Below, in pieces: positions 9,620 through 21,150 of a DNA stretch of 64,000 nucleotides. Origin of the DNA: Campanula takesimana (lineage: Eukaryota > Streptophyta > Magnoliopsida > Asterales > Campanulaceae); the NCBI GenBank assembly GCA_026119855.1, contig JAOWBW010000181.1, positions 1,116,001-1,180,000 of the forward strand, read 5' to 3'. Within the stretch, counting starts at the first letter, position 1, and every line of letters begins with the position of its first letter. The position numbers were made by a program, and so were the translations under genes. A model generated the notes under the pieces. That model saw only the letters and a list, made by a program, of their open reading frames with translations. It did not search any database and was not told the origin of the DNA.

Positions 9620-12600
9620 TCAAGTCAATGAATCTTCCTCCCATAACTTCTTTCGGGCAATCAAAACTCTTTCTTCACTCGATGAGAGAGAATCCGTTTT
9701 TGGTTCTACTTCTAACAAAAACCCATCCCATCTTAAAGCGCTCAAAAACTTTCGTATGTAATTTACAATAGAAGGCTTGTCTCTTATGATAACAAACCCA
9801 TCCGGCCGTAGAATCCGGTCCATTTCAATCAGTAGATCCTCAACACTGCAGCCACGCTCCTCAACCCCTAAGAACACTTTCCATGCGTGCAGTAGGTCAT
9901 AGGTACGTGGGTAAGTTGAAAACGACTCACACCTACAAAATGAATATCAATAAGAGAAAAAAAAAAGACAAAAAAGAAGTTTTTTTTTATTGTAATTCTT
10001 TCTCTGTCCTGGAAAGTTTGTCCCATTTGAACTTTTATGGTCAGCTCATGTAAACTTTGACCATACATTGGTGTCAATCTAATGATCACAATGAAATTCC
10101 AAAAAACTGTTCTTGATAGATCACTGAATGATTTATCAATTGCAATTTTTAAAATTTCACTAGGATGATTAAATCGACATTAATGTTTGGTCAAAGTAAG
10201 TTCATTTGTGTTTGACCATAAAAAGTCAAACGAGACAAATTTCTGGGATGGAGGGAGTATGTAATATGCGCACCAGTCATGAGCTGTTCCGAGCAAGCCA
10301 CGGTCGTAAATAATTTTTAATCTGGATGATGCATTGACAGGAGAAACATTCATCACCCAAACATCTTTATCCTTTAAGGCTGCAGCAAATCCACCAAGGT
10401 CCGAGTTCATATCCATGACATTTCGAATTGAGTTCCTCTGTATAACGGATTTCATCTGCTTCCAGTACTCGATCACTCTCTCTTGCCATACGATCTGTAT
10501 CAAATGGCATATTAGTAGCTAGAAGATAAATCTATCTACGTCAAAAGTTACTTGAAAATTGTCACGAATAATTGCAATTTTATTTAAAAAAAAAATTGAA
10601 GTCACTTACTGTGTCTTCTTGAAATATGTCAGGAGTAATACCAATTTCACTGAGACGAGGAGGTGGACTTGTAAGCCTGCTCGGCCAAGGATCTAGGCCA
10701 CTACCTTTTTCCCTGTGCATCTCTATTTTCCAGGATAAGAGTTCAACTCAAAAATCAGACAAAAAGAATGACTTTAAGGCAGTAGGTAAGAAAAAGACAA
10801 AGTTACCACTAAACTGAATCACAAACACAGTAGATGGAAAACCTACGCTATGGGAGTTTACAGCCAGAAAACGATGGCATTAAGCATGTAATGACAATTA
10901 TCTTATCTCTCCCTCCGTCCCCAAATGAATGTCCAAAAAATTTTCAAATTTGCTCTTGATCAACAGCAAATTTGAGAACTTTCTGGACATTCATTTTGGG
11001 ACAGAGGTAGTAATATGTTGTAATTTATGCTGTGGCTTTGAGAATCAACGATGCTGCGTAAGTTGACTGAAGCAAGAATCACTTCAGAAAAGTTTCCATA
11101 GTTTTAGCAATGGCCTAGAGGTAACCTCATTTAAATACAAGATTAGATACACTCCACCCCTTACCCCACACCCCCACCACTAGTTCATTGCACATCTCAA
11201 GACGTAATCAGCAACTCGTTAATTTATTATCAATTAAGAGAACCCTGCTTAATTTTCTTAAGAAGGAAAGTAGAGCAAACTGTTAAGGATTAATTAACAA
11301 GGGTAAAATGGTAAAAGTGATCTTCAAAAAAAGGCGAGTATACAAAGTGGACATTTGTTTTAGAATAGCTGAAAGAGGAAGAAAATGAGTCCTTACTTTC
11401 CTAGTTTAATTCACCTAACTAGAAAATCACGATTCCGCCTATGCATGCTATTGTATGTTATAGTAATCCAATTGCAAAGTATTTCAGAAGTTCTTTTTCA
11501 GACATGTAATCTTTGAAGAAGAGGAAAACCAAAACTGGCAAAGTTATTTCTTATATTCAAAAGTTAAAGGAAAAAAAGAGAAACGGCAAACTCCATTCTT
11601 TTCAAAAATCCATACATTATGCAGCAATAGATAAATAAATCAGAATATTACTTACGTTTAGAGTATGGGGTGATACATGCCTTCATGAGCACATTCCAAC
11701 TTGCATCCGGATCATCATCTGAACTACACAAAGGCGGGTTGGTCCCCGGAGCTCTCTTAAAATAACAGCTATTACTCATCGACTTTGCCCAAATAACCGT
11801 CTGATCTCTCCTCGAAACAACTCTCCAACACATCCGTCTAAGAAGATCATACATCGCATTCCAAATTCTTCGATTCTCAACATCATGCGCATATGCTTCA
11901 GGTGAAGAATACACAAAATAACCTCCTGGTCTAAGTAATCTATCCAATTCTAACAACAAAATCCCATCTCTTTGGAGCCAATCTATTCTACATCGAGAAC
12001 AATGAGCGAGTTCAAATGATCTACTCGGATATGGAAGTCTTTTTGTACCCAAAACACCTAATGTAGATGGAATCCCGCGCTCGAGTGCAAATTGGATTTG
12101 ATTTTCATGCACATCGTTGGGTGCAAGGGACATAGCTATGATGCTATGAGATAAAAGATACGCCCCAAAACTTGCTACCCCACAACCCACATCAAGAACG
12201 TTACGGATATTCCCACCATTGTGGAGTTTATTGCCGGGAAACTTGAGCATCTATTAAAACGCAATGGTAAACCAGTTAATCTAAGTTCTAACAAACAAAA
12301 CATAAATATTACTCCCTCCGTCCCAAAATGATCTTCCAATTTGCCATTTCTCATTGTCCCAAAAAAGTTTTTTTCCGTTTCTACAATTTGGGCTTAAAAG
12401 TGCATAAACAAAACATGGCAAGTGAAGCAAGTATTCATATATACTTAAAAAGTTTGAATAGTCAAATGGGAAGATCATTTCGGGACTGATGGAGTATTAA
12501 TAAAGTGACAAATAAATCAGGTAAGTATTACCTACCTCAGCCAGAGAAATTATGTATTTATCAGCCCCATAATGGAAATGCGTTCCTCCACCTGGAAATC

Positions 12601-13404
12601 TTATTCGATCTCCAACTACAACCATCCAGTTTTGATCCGATTTCTCGTTGGCAAGATGGGTGTGGGGAATATTTGCCTTCCAAACTTCATCCCTACTCTC
12701 TGGCCATCTAATTGGAATCTGAAATTCCAACAATAACATCATTGATGGCTAACTAACAAAAGAAAACAGAAATTTAAGTTAACAGTACTTGTTAGCTATC
12801 TGAATCAATGCAGATAAGAACTTCTCCCATTTGTCATCGATTAATTTGAACATTTTCAATAGGAAACAAAAAGCAGTAAACAGTTTTACTAACCTTGTAA
12901 CCTCTTGAGGGTGGGATAAGGCAATTATATCGACGTTCAGGGGGCGGACAAATCCTCTCATAATGCTCCATCAATGTCAAATTAGGCTTCAATTTCAACT
13001 GATAAATAAGATTTCTATCCAAACAAGGTATCAGTTCTGAGTAATTCATATCACATACCTACAAAAACAATGAACACCCACCCAATCAATAACAAAAAAA
13101 TAAAAAAAAATAAAAAAATATCAATAATCCAGAATGAGATAATCACAGGTAAGCTTTTGGGAATTTCAGGGTTACGCTCATGATCTTCAAACGATTCCTC
13201 GAAGAAATCACGCTTGTGGACGAATTTGCCCACCACCGGATCGGTGCCGGAGTCGAAGGAAATGGCTCTGTCCGATTTTGAGATTCCGGGAGCGAATGTA
13301 GAGCCATTTAGTAGACAAATCACGCCAAGGGTAACAATCAATCCAGTTAAAACCAATTTCAGTAGCTTCTTCCTGCTATGAACAAGCTCCCTCTTTTGCT
13401 TCAT
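9620..13404 (-). CDS. PMT9: Probable S-adenosylmethionine-dependent methyltransferase PMT family (PMT9-like), 7 exons
   Basis: Exons, in order: 13404-13147, 13058-12894, 12718-12536, 12250-11656, 10722-10610, 10494-10274, 9932-9620. All GT-AG with matching phases, giving 615 residues (family about 600-620). Residues 14-32 form one membrane anchor, so this is a type II Golgi-type protein with a lumenal catalytic part. Family motifs: PCLDRN, EHYERICPPPERRYNCLIPP, WPESRDEVWKANIPHTHLA, FPGGGTHFHYGADKYI, the SAM-binding VLDVGCGVASFGAYL near 220-234, HCSRCRIDWLQRDG, LLELDRLLRPGGYF, and a second Rossmann-like half RNVMDMNSDLGGFAAAL near 462-478 ending VLIARKKLW. The QUASIMODO/PMT family is linked to pectin (homogalacturonan) methylation; substrate here is inferred. 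The MHREKGSGLDPWP stretch and C-terminus look closest to PMT9, but assignment within the family is tentative. Confidence 0.95.
9998..10257. mobile_element. Stowaway-like MITE in PMT intron 6
   Basis: Left end CTTTCTCTGTCCTGGAAAG, right end CTGGGATGGAGGGAG followed by TA. The left TA is degenerate. Lies wholly in the intron between exons 6 and 7. Confidence 0.65.
10909..11010. mobile_element. Compact Stowaway-like MITE in PMT intron 4
   Basis: 102 bp, nearly one long hairpin: CTCCCTCCGTCCCCAAATG pairs with CATTTTGGGACAGAGGTAG. Internal arms also pair (CAAATTTGCTC / CAGCAAATTTG). Confidence 0.75.
12312..12494. mobile_element. Stowaway-like MITE in PMT intron 3
   Basis: 183 bp, TA-flanked. Ends CTCCCTCCGTCCCAAAATG and CATTTCGGGACTGATGGAG. 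The same family begins again at 63891. Confidence 0.85.
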
Positions 13405-13581
13405 TTTCCTTTTCCAAAATCAAAATTTTGCAACTAGGGTTTATCTTGTTCAGTGAAACCCTAGCCGCAGATCCATTTCCCAATCAATAAGCAACGAATT
13501 TAAACTTTAATTGACTCTTTTTTCAATCTTCTTGTTCCGTAATCATTGGGTACTTGGGTCCATATCCATAAATGATAAAGT

Positions 13582-13649
<68 letters not shown>

Positions 13650-13720
13650 ACGGGCATACGGCTGAGAGACGACGGCGTTGGACACGGTTCCCATGATTAC
13701 GGACGGGGCTTGCCTTAACA
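13405..13720. promoter_or_regulatory. PMT 5' leader and proximal promoter with GT/GA microsatellite
   Basis: Upstream of the PMT start. Contains (GT)n at 13579-13605 joined to (GA)n at 13605-13646; read on the coding strand this is a CT-rich then CA-rich tract, common in plant 5' leaders. No TATA box could be fixed. Confidence 0.5.
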
Positions 13721-14445
13721 AGCTTTTTCTGCTATGGAAATTACACTTATTAGCCCCTTTAGTTTGGGAAATTGTCCATATACAATAAAATTAAATGAAT
13801 GGTTTTCTAGTTATTAATGTCATCGGAGAAAATAGATGTTAGATGTTCTTGTTTAATTACTTAATGATGAAAAATAAATTTTTAGGCATGAGATAAATGT
13901 TGTCGGTAATTGATTGGTTGTTCCGAAAAAATAAACGTCGAAACTATAATTGAAATGAACATGCTGCAAAATGAATGTCTATTTCATATAAACTTTGTCC
14001 TCAAACATATTAGCGTTTTCTAAAAATATTGTCCCTTACATAAGAAAATAAACTTTAATTCTAAGAATTATACGCTTATTTAGAACATATTTTTCCATGA
14101 TTAACACTTAGAATACAAAGTGGTGTTCGAATACTGGTGCCTGGTGGTTTAGACAAAAAAAAGAAAACAATGATAATGAATTGCCACAATTGAAACAATT
14201 TGGTGTTTTAGACATATTGTTAACTTTCGATAACTACATCTGTGATAAAAACTTGAGGACTATTTTATGCATCAGAGAAACCTTTAGGGTAGAAAGTGTA
14301 ATTTATTTTGCAAGTTGTGCATGCAGACGCTTTTCCACTTGTTTTTCTGCAGAACTTTCGGCCGTACTTGATTGTGGGATCCATCCTTGGAAAAGACTAA
14401 TGTGATTAATCTCATGTGCTCGTGCTACAAGAGAGCTCAGTATAT
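13721..14445. other. Intergenic, no gene recognised
   Basis: AT-rich sequence between the PMT promoter and the MULE at 14455. No conserved coding frame or clear repeat seen. Confidence 0.4.
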
Positions 14446-14578
14446 TTTTATTTTGGCGCAACTACCAAATAGTCCTTTATTTTAATGAAAACTACCACTA
14501 AAAACGAGAAATTTTAAATTTTATCACTTAGTCTACAGTTAATTAAAAGGACACTCATAAATAACACGAAATTACATA

Positions 14579-14889
14579 CTACCTCCGTCCCAACTCAATG
14601 CGCACGTTTACTGTTGGGCACAAGATTTAAGGAGAGAGTATTTATATTCAAAAGTATTATGAGTGGAGAATAATGAGTGGTTGGGAGGAAGAAAGAGAAT
14701 GAGTGGAGAATAATGAGTGGTTGGAAGGAAGAAAGAGAATAAGTGGAGAATAATGAGTGGTTGGGAGGAAGAGAGAGGATGAGTGGAAGATTATAAAAGT
14801 AATAAAAAACTTTCCTTTTTTGGATTGTGCACACATCAACGACACCCACTTAAAAGGTAAGTGTGCACATTGAGCTGGAACGGAGGTAG
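14579..14889. mobile_element. Stowaway-like MITE with internal tandem repeat
   Basis: 311 bp, TA-flanked. Ends CTACCTCCGTCCCAACTCA and TGAGCTGGAACGGAGGTAG. Positions 14660-14780 hold three copies of a roughly 40-bp unit (GAGTGGAGAATAATGAGTGG...). Confidence 0.85.
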
Positions 14890-14984
14890 TATATGCCACT
14901 ATCCCCATCATTTCACTCTCTCCCCCAACCACTATAACCACTTTTGGCCACCAATCTCTACCTCTTCCGGCGACCACCTCCGAC

Positions 14985-15060
14985 TATCATTTTCCGGTGA
15001 TTATTTGCAAATAATCCGGCCGGCGACCATTTTCCGGTGACTATTTGCAAATAATTGGGC
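14985..15060. repeat. Short duplicated segment
   Basis: TTTTCCGGTGA followed by ATTTGCAAATAAT occurs twice in tandem-like arrangement; each ATTTGCAAAT is itself palindromic. Confidence 0.6.
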
Positions 15061-15084
15061 CCGCGATCACCAATTTTTTTTTAA

Positions 15085-15730
15085 ACAACAAACTTCACCG
15101 TTTTTCTAATAACAAATTCACAATTTTTCTAGAAAAACAACTTTACATTTTTTTTCAATGACGAATTCATAGTTCCTAAGAACAAATTCACATTTTTCAA
15201 TTTTTTTTTTTTTACAGTTTTTTCAAGAACAAGTTCACAGTTTTTCCCAGAAGAAGTTCACAATTATTCCAAGAACAAGTTCACATTTTTCAAAAAAATA
15301 AAACATTACAGTTTTTTTCAAGAAGAAGTTCACAGTTGTTCCCAGAACACGTCCGTTCAAGAACAAGTTCAATGTTTTTTCAAAAAACAAGTTCATACTT
15401 GTTCCAAGAACAAGTTCACACTTGTTCCAAAAACAAGTTCACTGTTGGTTAAAAACAAGTTTAAAAACAAGTTTACAGTTTTATTCCAAGAACAAGTTCC
15501 CATAATAAGTTCTAAGAACACGTTCCAAGAACAAGTTCAAAAAAGAAGTTCACTATTTTGTTCCAAGAACAAGTTCACAGTTGTTCTTGCGTTGTTCTAA
15601 GAACAACTATGAACTTACTGATAAGTTCACAGTTGTTAGTTGTCAATTGTCGATTACTAAGAACAATTATTATTCTTCATGAACAACTGAAAACTTACTG
15701 ATAATTTCTCAGTTGTCGACTTCTAAGAAC
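15085..15730. repeat. Degenerate 18-26 bp tandem repeat (CAAGAACAAGTTCACA type)
   Basis: More than fifteen loose copies of a unit built on AAGAACAAGTTCACAGTT, with varying spacing. No protein frame survives. It belongs to the interior of the proposed MULE. Confidence 0.8.
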
Positions 15731-15885
15731 ACGATCAACCACCAACTCCGACGACCAAATAATTTAGAACTTATTAGTAAGTTCACCCCCAAAAACTTTT
15801 GAGCTAAAGATAACTGTAGCAGGAAAAACAGGAACAAATGAAGAGAAAAACACCACAATGCAAACACAACTTAAACATCCATATC

Positions 15886-15892
<7 letters not shown>

Positions 15893-15944
<52 letters not shown>
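15893..15944. repeat. (TA)n microsatellite
   Basis: About 26 TA units immediately before the LTR end at 15945. Confidence 0.95.
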
Positions 15945-15946
<2 letters not shown>

Positions 15947-16057
15947 ACACGCCCCCAAGTCCCGGGATTCCCTAATAGAACCTCGAACCTGGTGCGCGTG
16001 ACTAACAAGAAACGAGAAACTGAATGACATCTGCTTATATCAAACTGACATCATATA

Positions 16058-16336
16058 CTCCCTCCGTCCCATAGAGAGTGAGACTAGAGGAGTGGGCAGG
16101 ATATTTAAGATAAAGTGATATATATGAGGTAGAAAATGAGAGAGAGAATGAGTGGGGTAAATAGTAGTGTTGGTTGAATAAAATGAGTGGTGGAAAATGA
16201 AGAGAGAGAATGAGTGGGTTTAAATAGTTGGGAATGATGGATATAAGTATATTAAAACATCCATTTTGGGTAGTCTCACTTTAAGTGGGACGGCCCAAAA
16301 AGGAAATAAGTCTCACTCTTAGTGGGACGGAGGGAG
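16058..16336. mobile_element. Stowaway-like MITE inside the LTR
   Basis: 279 bp, TA-flanked. Ends CTCCCTCCGTCCCATAGAG and AGTGGGACGGAGGGAG. Rich in GAGTGAG/AATGAGTGG repeats. Confidence 0.9.
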
Positions 16337-17859
16337 TATATACTCAAGAGAAACGAGCTAAGAGAGCTCACAACGAGTTCTATACCAAGAAATTTAAACC
16401 AAATATGGTTATATACAAGTACTATACAAGTCTACCCAAGATACTGAGTCTAAACAACTGATACAAAATCGTCCTCATCAAAACTGGAAAGGATAACAAT
16501 CCCCAAACAAGAACAACTTGCCAAGTAGGCCCCTGCTAAGTCGACCTCACAACGTATTACCACTTGCTTTCCTGGGGGGGGGGAAACAAATAAACAAGGA
16601 ACGGGGTGAGATAAATCTCAGTAAGTTACTAGATACAAGTACATAGCATGTTATCATGTAATCATGCAAATCAAGAAGATTATCAAGTAATCATGCTCAA
16701 GATGTCATCAAGTAACAAGTATATGAGAGGCTAAGCCAACTCATCAAGTAACTAGCACATAAGGCTAAACTAACACGTTACAAAGGATATTCCAACCTTA
16801 TTCCTCCCAAGTAAACCATTGTTGTCGTTGCTTACTGCAGTTGATAAATCACGATCAATCAAGTTGCTGCTGTGCAGTACACAAGAGGACCCGGTAACCA
16901 GTGTCACTAACAAGAAAAAGATTCACTAGGTGTTCACGAGTTTAGCATTCACTTTTATCAGGCGTATTGCTCTAATAAAGGAAGCTATGCCCTTACTATG
17001 GCCTGTAGTAAGGGGTCAAGCGCAAATACATAGATCCCCGATTATCACTTAGCCCCAGCACTCGCGATAAGCGTGAACCTATATATCTCCGAACAAGCAA
17101 GGACCAGCTGGACTCACACGAGAATGCACAAGTAGGTATTTACTTGAACTACGAGAGTATAGAACTAAGTCCAAAAGTAGTGGACTATCTCTTCATGAAC
17201 CATAATTATGTGCTCACCAAATACAAGTACACATATGCTATATTTGCAAATACAAATCAGTATAACAATGACACATAATGTGTCACGTAACACAATCAAG
17301 CCAAATTAGAGTCTATTAATAACAGACCCCAACCCAGTAGTAGGGTATGTCATATTATATCACTTTGTCATATGAAATATCTGCACGTACATATTCATAT
17401 AACCTTTAACACACTAATGTGCCTATCACGATACCCTTACTTCCAAGTAGAGCCCAACATCTTAGACTCTAAGCACGTAGTCAAATAGGTCGTATTGTAC
17501 CTAGTCACAATCATATCTCGCGTATATTTATCGCTAATCATCGAATACATTTTCCAACACATATTGTGTTCTATAATCATTGTTTTATGAATTATCTTCA
17601 TATTACACTAGTCTTTATTTCTTTAGGAACCCATCTCATGAACATGATATTTTTTTTATACTTTATATACTTCATTGAGTATATACACGATTAAACCAAT
17701 TACTAGCACATTAGTGCTTGTTCATATCACTTCAATACACACGTATTAGATTCGAGTATGTAATATAGTTGTTCATTCTCTATCTAGTTCTATATTCCAA
17801 CTCTTTGGTTATTCATACCATGTATCAAGTAATCAACAAGCCACATTCTATCAAGTAGT

Positions 17860-18520
17860 TATGTGCAAGATTTGCACACACACATCAAGAATCTTTCTAA
17901 CACATTAGTGCTTGTTCATAACACTTTCAAGTTCATTACCATAAACACGTATTGGTTTCAAGTCATGTACAAGATTTTATCATCTTACATTCAAGTTCTC
18001 AATCCAATTCTTTGGATGTTCAAGACATGTACAAGAATTAATTATCTTATACTCAAGTTATTATTCCAATCTTGGATATTCAAGTCATGTACAAGATTTA
18101 ATTGTCTTATACTTCAAGTTCAAGCTAAGTAGATGAGTTATACATCTCATACTTACAAGTTCTTAATCCTATACTTTGGGATGTTCAAGCTCAAGACATT
18201 GTTCTAGTGACCCTAAGGTACACAAACATTGGTTTCAAAACACATATAACACATTAGTGCTTGTTTTTAGCACTTTCAAGACAATTAAAAGAGTTCTTAC
18301 TCTTAGGCTCAAGTTCTCTATTCAAATTATTGAATATTCAAGTTCAAAACATTATTATGATGCCTCTAGTGCTTCATAACACTTGCAAGATCATTCATAC
18401 ACAATGGTTATGTTGTAAGTTCAACATCTTATATTCAAGTTTACATTCCAATTATCTTTTGGATATTCATGTTCAAGACCACGTTCTGATGCCTCTAAGG
18501 CGCCACAACACTTGCTAGGA
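17860..18520. repeat. Degenerate 70-100 bp repeats in the LTR
   Basis: Several diverged copies containing CAAGTTCT..CCAAT, TGGATATTCAAG and CATGTACAAGA, plus repeats of ACACATTAGTGCTTG (17707, 17900, 18250). Confidence 0.6.
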
Positions 18521-18605
18521 CATCTTAGATTAAGGCTCTATGCCTTAGGAGGGATAAGGTTTCATTTCATTTGAGTTTAATCCACATTTGTGAAACAGGG
18601 GACTT

Positions 18606-18666
18606 GGGCGGTCGCCCAGACTAGACTTTTGGAACCCCTCTTTCAGTAGTTTTGGGCGGTCGCCCA
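18606..18666. promoter_or_regulatory. Pair of CG-rich palindromes in the LTR
   Basis: GGGCGGTCGCCCAG occurs at 18606-18619 and 18653-18666. It is the same motif class seen in LTRs at 33985, 36330, 43931 and 44528. Confidence 0.6.
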
Positions 18667-19652
18667 GAAGCCTGGAGCTCAAATTTTCCATTTTTCTCGC
18701 AAGTCAAATTTCATCCGACCCACAAGTAGGAGTATAAATTACTAACACTCCCTAACATTCAAGAGTGTATTTTAACATGCTCAGAACACTTCTTTAGGGA
18801 TACTTTAAGTAATTTTACCGTCCCACAAATAATAGAATAATTTCCTTTTATTCCATTTAAATATTTCACCGTCCCAAAAGTATAAGTATAATTTTCTAAT
18901 ATACTAATATATTCATTTAGGGATACTTTCATTAATTCAACCGTCTCACAAGTATAAGTATAATTTTTCTTATATACTTGTATAAACATTTAATCAAGTT
19001 AATATTTCACCGTCTCACAAGTACGAGTATAACTTTCTTTCAAGTTTATTTTCCTTCCTTTCTACAGAGAGATTTATAATACTCCCTTTGTCTCAAATTT
19101 ACAAGTATCACAAAAGTCACTTCAAACACGAAATTAACAAGTATAAGTATCAAGAATAACACATAGGCATGTTATTACAAGCAAGGGGGAGCTAGTGACT
19201 TACCTGGTCCGAAATCAAGTTCACCCAAACTAATTTTTGTTCGGCAGGAAATGCTCTACTCACCGCCCTGATCATTTATGCGGAGTCGGATTTTCGAACA
19301 GAGGCATAATTAAGCAAGAGAGATCGAGAATAGGGTAAACCCTAACTTTCTTTACGAGACAGAGAGAAAAATGAGGATCATCCTCTTCTCTGAGGAAGGA
19401 AGGATATTTATCCTTACAACTTCCAAGAAATTTCAATTAGGCCCTCCAAGTTTCATTTTTGACAAAAAGGCCCTTCAAGTTTCAATTTGAGCATTTTAGC
19501 CCCTAAACTTTAATTTTCACAAATGACCCTAATGTTTCAACTTTGAACACTTAGGACTTAAAATTGCTCAATTAGTTAAATAATTAACTCAAATAAAATA
19601 GCATATAATTATGCAAGGCAAGAATTTAATTGGAATTAGGACGGGCGTTACA

Positions 19653-20580
19653 ATAGCTAAACAGCCCCTGTATCCAATATCTGTGTTGAACAATCCACTT
19701 GAATAAATTTAGCTATTGTATCCAAGTGAAATCGGTCAACCAATTCCACTTGAATACAAAAGCTATTTTAGCTAATGTATCCAATAGCAATGTTGACATA
19801 TTACCCTTGAATACAATAGGGAAACAATAGGGAAGTAGCTAGTGTATCCAATAGCAATGTGTATGAACATTGCTGTTGGATACAATAGGTGTTTGCCCAT
19901 TGTATCTAACTGAATTGTTACGAACATTGTATTGGATACAATAGGGAAGTAGCTAGTGTATCCAATAGCAATGTGTATGAACATTGCTGTTGGATACAAT
20001 AGGTGTTTGCCTATTGTATCTAACTGAATTGTTATGAACATTGTATTGGATACAATAGGGAAGTAGCTGGTGTATCCAATAGCAATGTGTATGAACATTG
20101 CTGTTGGATACAATAGGTATTTGCCTATTGTATCTAACTGAATTGTTATGAACATTGTATTGGATATAATAGGGAAGTAGCTAGTGTATCCAATAGCAAT
20201 GTGTATGAACATTGTATTGGATACAATAGCTATTTAGTATTTTGCCTATTTTTTCAAAACCCTATCTTCAGGGATGTAGCTTGATTCGTCTCGTCGAGAC
20301 ATAAAATCGGTGTTCTCGGATTATTTTTTCGATTTATAGTTAATGAGATATTTAATTTTGAAAATTTAGGAAAATAAATTTTGGGTGATGACGTGGCAAA
20401 TTCTGGATCACACATGGTATTTTGCCATTCCCTTTGTTTGTCAACCTAATTACAAGAATGCCACCGAATTTTTAAACTAAAAAGGTAATCTAAACCCTTG
20501 ATTTGTGTCTAATCTAATGGTTATCCCTGGTTCTCATGGTTCTCATGTAATTGAGTTCTCATAGGAGCATGACCCTATAT

Positions 20581-20583
<3 letters not shown>
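19653..20583. repeat. Micron-like element with ~114-bp minisatellite
   Basis: About 3.5 copies of a 113-116 bp unit (19820-20225). Each unit has inverted subunits TTGGATACAATAG and CTAGTGTATCCAATAG. The right part ends GGTTCTCATG...GAGTTCTCATAGGAGCATGACCC against a (TA)n tract, like the elements at 27391 and 27962. An apparent 146-residue frame across it is only the repeat read as protein. Confidence 0.65.

Positions 20584-20619
<36 letters not shown>
20584..20619. repeat. (TA)n microsatellite
   Basis: About 18 TA units bordering the Micron-like end. Confidence 0.95.
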
Positions 20620-20627
<8 letters not shown>

Positions 20628-20672
20628 ATTTGATATAACAAAGTATGGGAGAACATAATAGATGTTGAATTA

Positions 20673-21150
20673 AGTTGATCTACTAAGCTTTATGAGCTCT
20701 GGTGTGGCATTTCTCTTCATTAGAAGTGCCTTTGATCTTTACTGCATAATCCAGCTGACACGAAAACAAAAAAAGGAGAAAAATCAGTCAACAATCAGGT
20801 ATGAAGAGGGGGATTACTGTAAAGCAAAAGATATCGATTGACTGACTTACATTGTTGATATCCTCAATATCACTTTCCAGTATGTTATCGGCGAACAAGT
20901 AGAAAGGAGTGGTAGCCAGAGGTGTGTGTGCTCCGGCGTCGACTCAAAAGAATGGGCTGCCAAATCTTTTCCAGCGAAGACTCAGACTCAGACATTGGTT
21001 CTCTCTGCCAGAGATGGCATTCTGTCACAGAGACGAGAGAAAAAGGGGGCTAGGGTGCACTAGGGTCGACTAAAAAATGTGGCGTCTGGAGGCGTTGTTG
21101 TCGCAGAAGCAGAGGACGACGCTTGAGAAGAAGCAGGCTAGAGTTAGGGC
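20673..21150 (-). pseudogene. Possible captured gene fragment, two exons
   Basis: On the minus strand a frame reads LATTPFYLFADNILESDIED up to a GTAAGT donor near 20850. It resumes after a CAG near 20756 with LDYAVKIKGTSNEEKCHTRA and stops near 20684. Upstream the frame hits a stop, so a start was not found. The join is in phase and not obviously repeat-derived, which suggests a gene fragment carried by the surrounding MULE. The protein family was not recognised. Confidence 0.3.

Larger units (their letters stand above)
16572..19203 (-). other. Predicted intron inside the minus-strand LTR
   Basis: On the minus strand CCAG|GTAAGTCACT (donor at 19203) follows a TATA-like ATAAATATCC near 19401-19412. 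The block ACTTACTGAG...CTCACCCC, a C-rich tract and CAG|GAAAGCAAG lie at the other end (acceptor at 16572). The same layout occurs in the plus-strand LTR at 35325. Splicing itself is not shown. Confidence 0.35.
15945..19652 (-). mobile_element. Chromovirus (Tekay/Del-type) LTR, minus strand, possibly solo
   Basis: On the minus strand it starts TGTAACGCCCGTCC (19652 leftwards) and ends GGGGGCGTGTCA at 15945. The end matches the 3' end of the plus-strand LTR at 37690-37702, and internal blocks match too (ACTTACTGAG...CTCACCCC near 16600-16630). A Stowaway sits inside. Neither a primer-binding site nor internal genes adjoin it, so it is a solo LTR or truncated element; expected 5-bp duplications (TATAT versus ATAGC) do not match. 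Confidence 0.75.

Noticed and set aside
15085..15730. CRISPR-like array of short repeats
   Set aside because: Units are degenerate, spacing is irregular, there are no unique spacers or cas genes, and the genome is a plant.
19772..20212. 146-residue minus-strand frame with repeated MFIHIAIGYTSYFP units
   Set aside because: It is the 114-bp minisatellite read as protein; no independent coding evidence.
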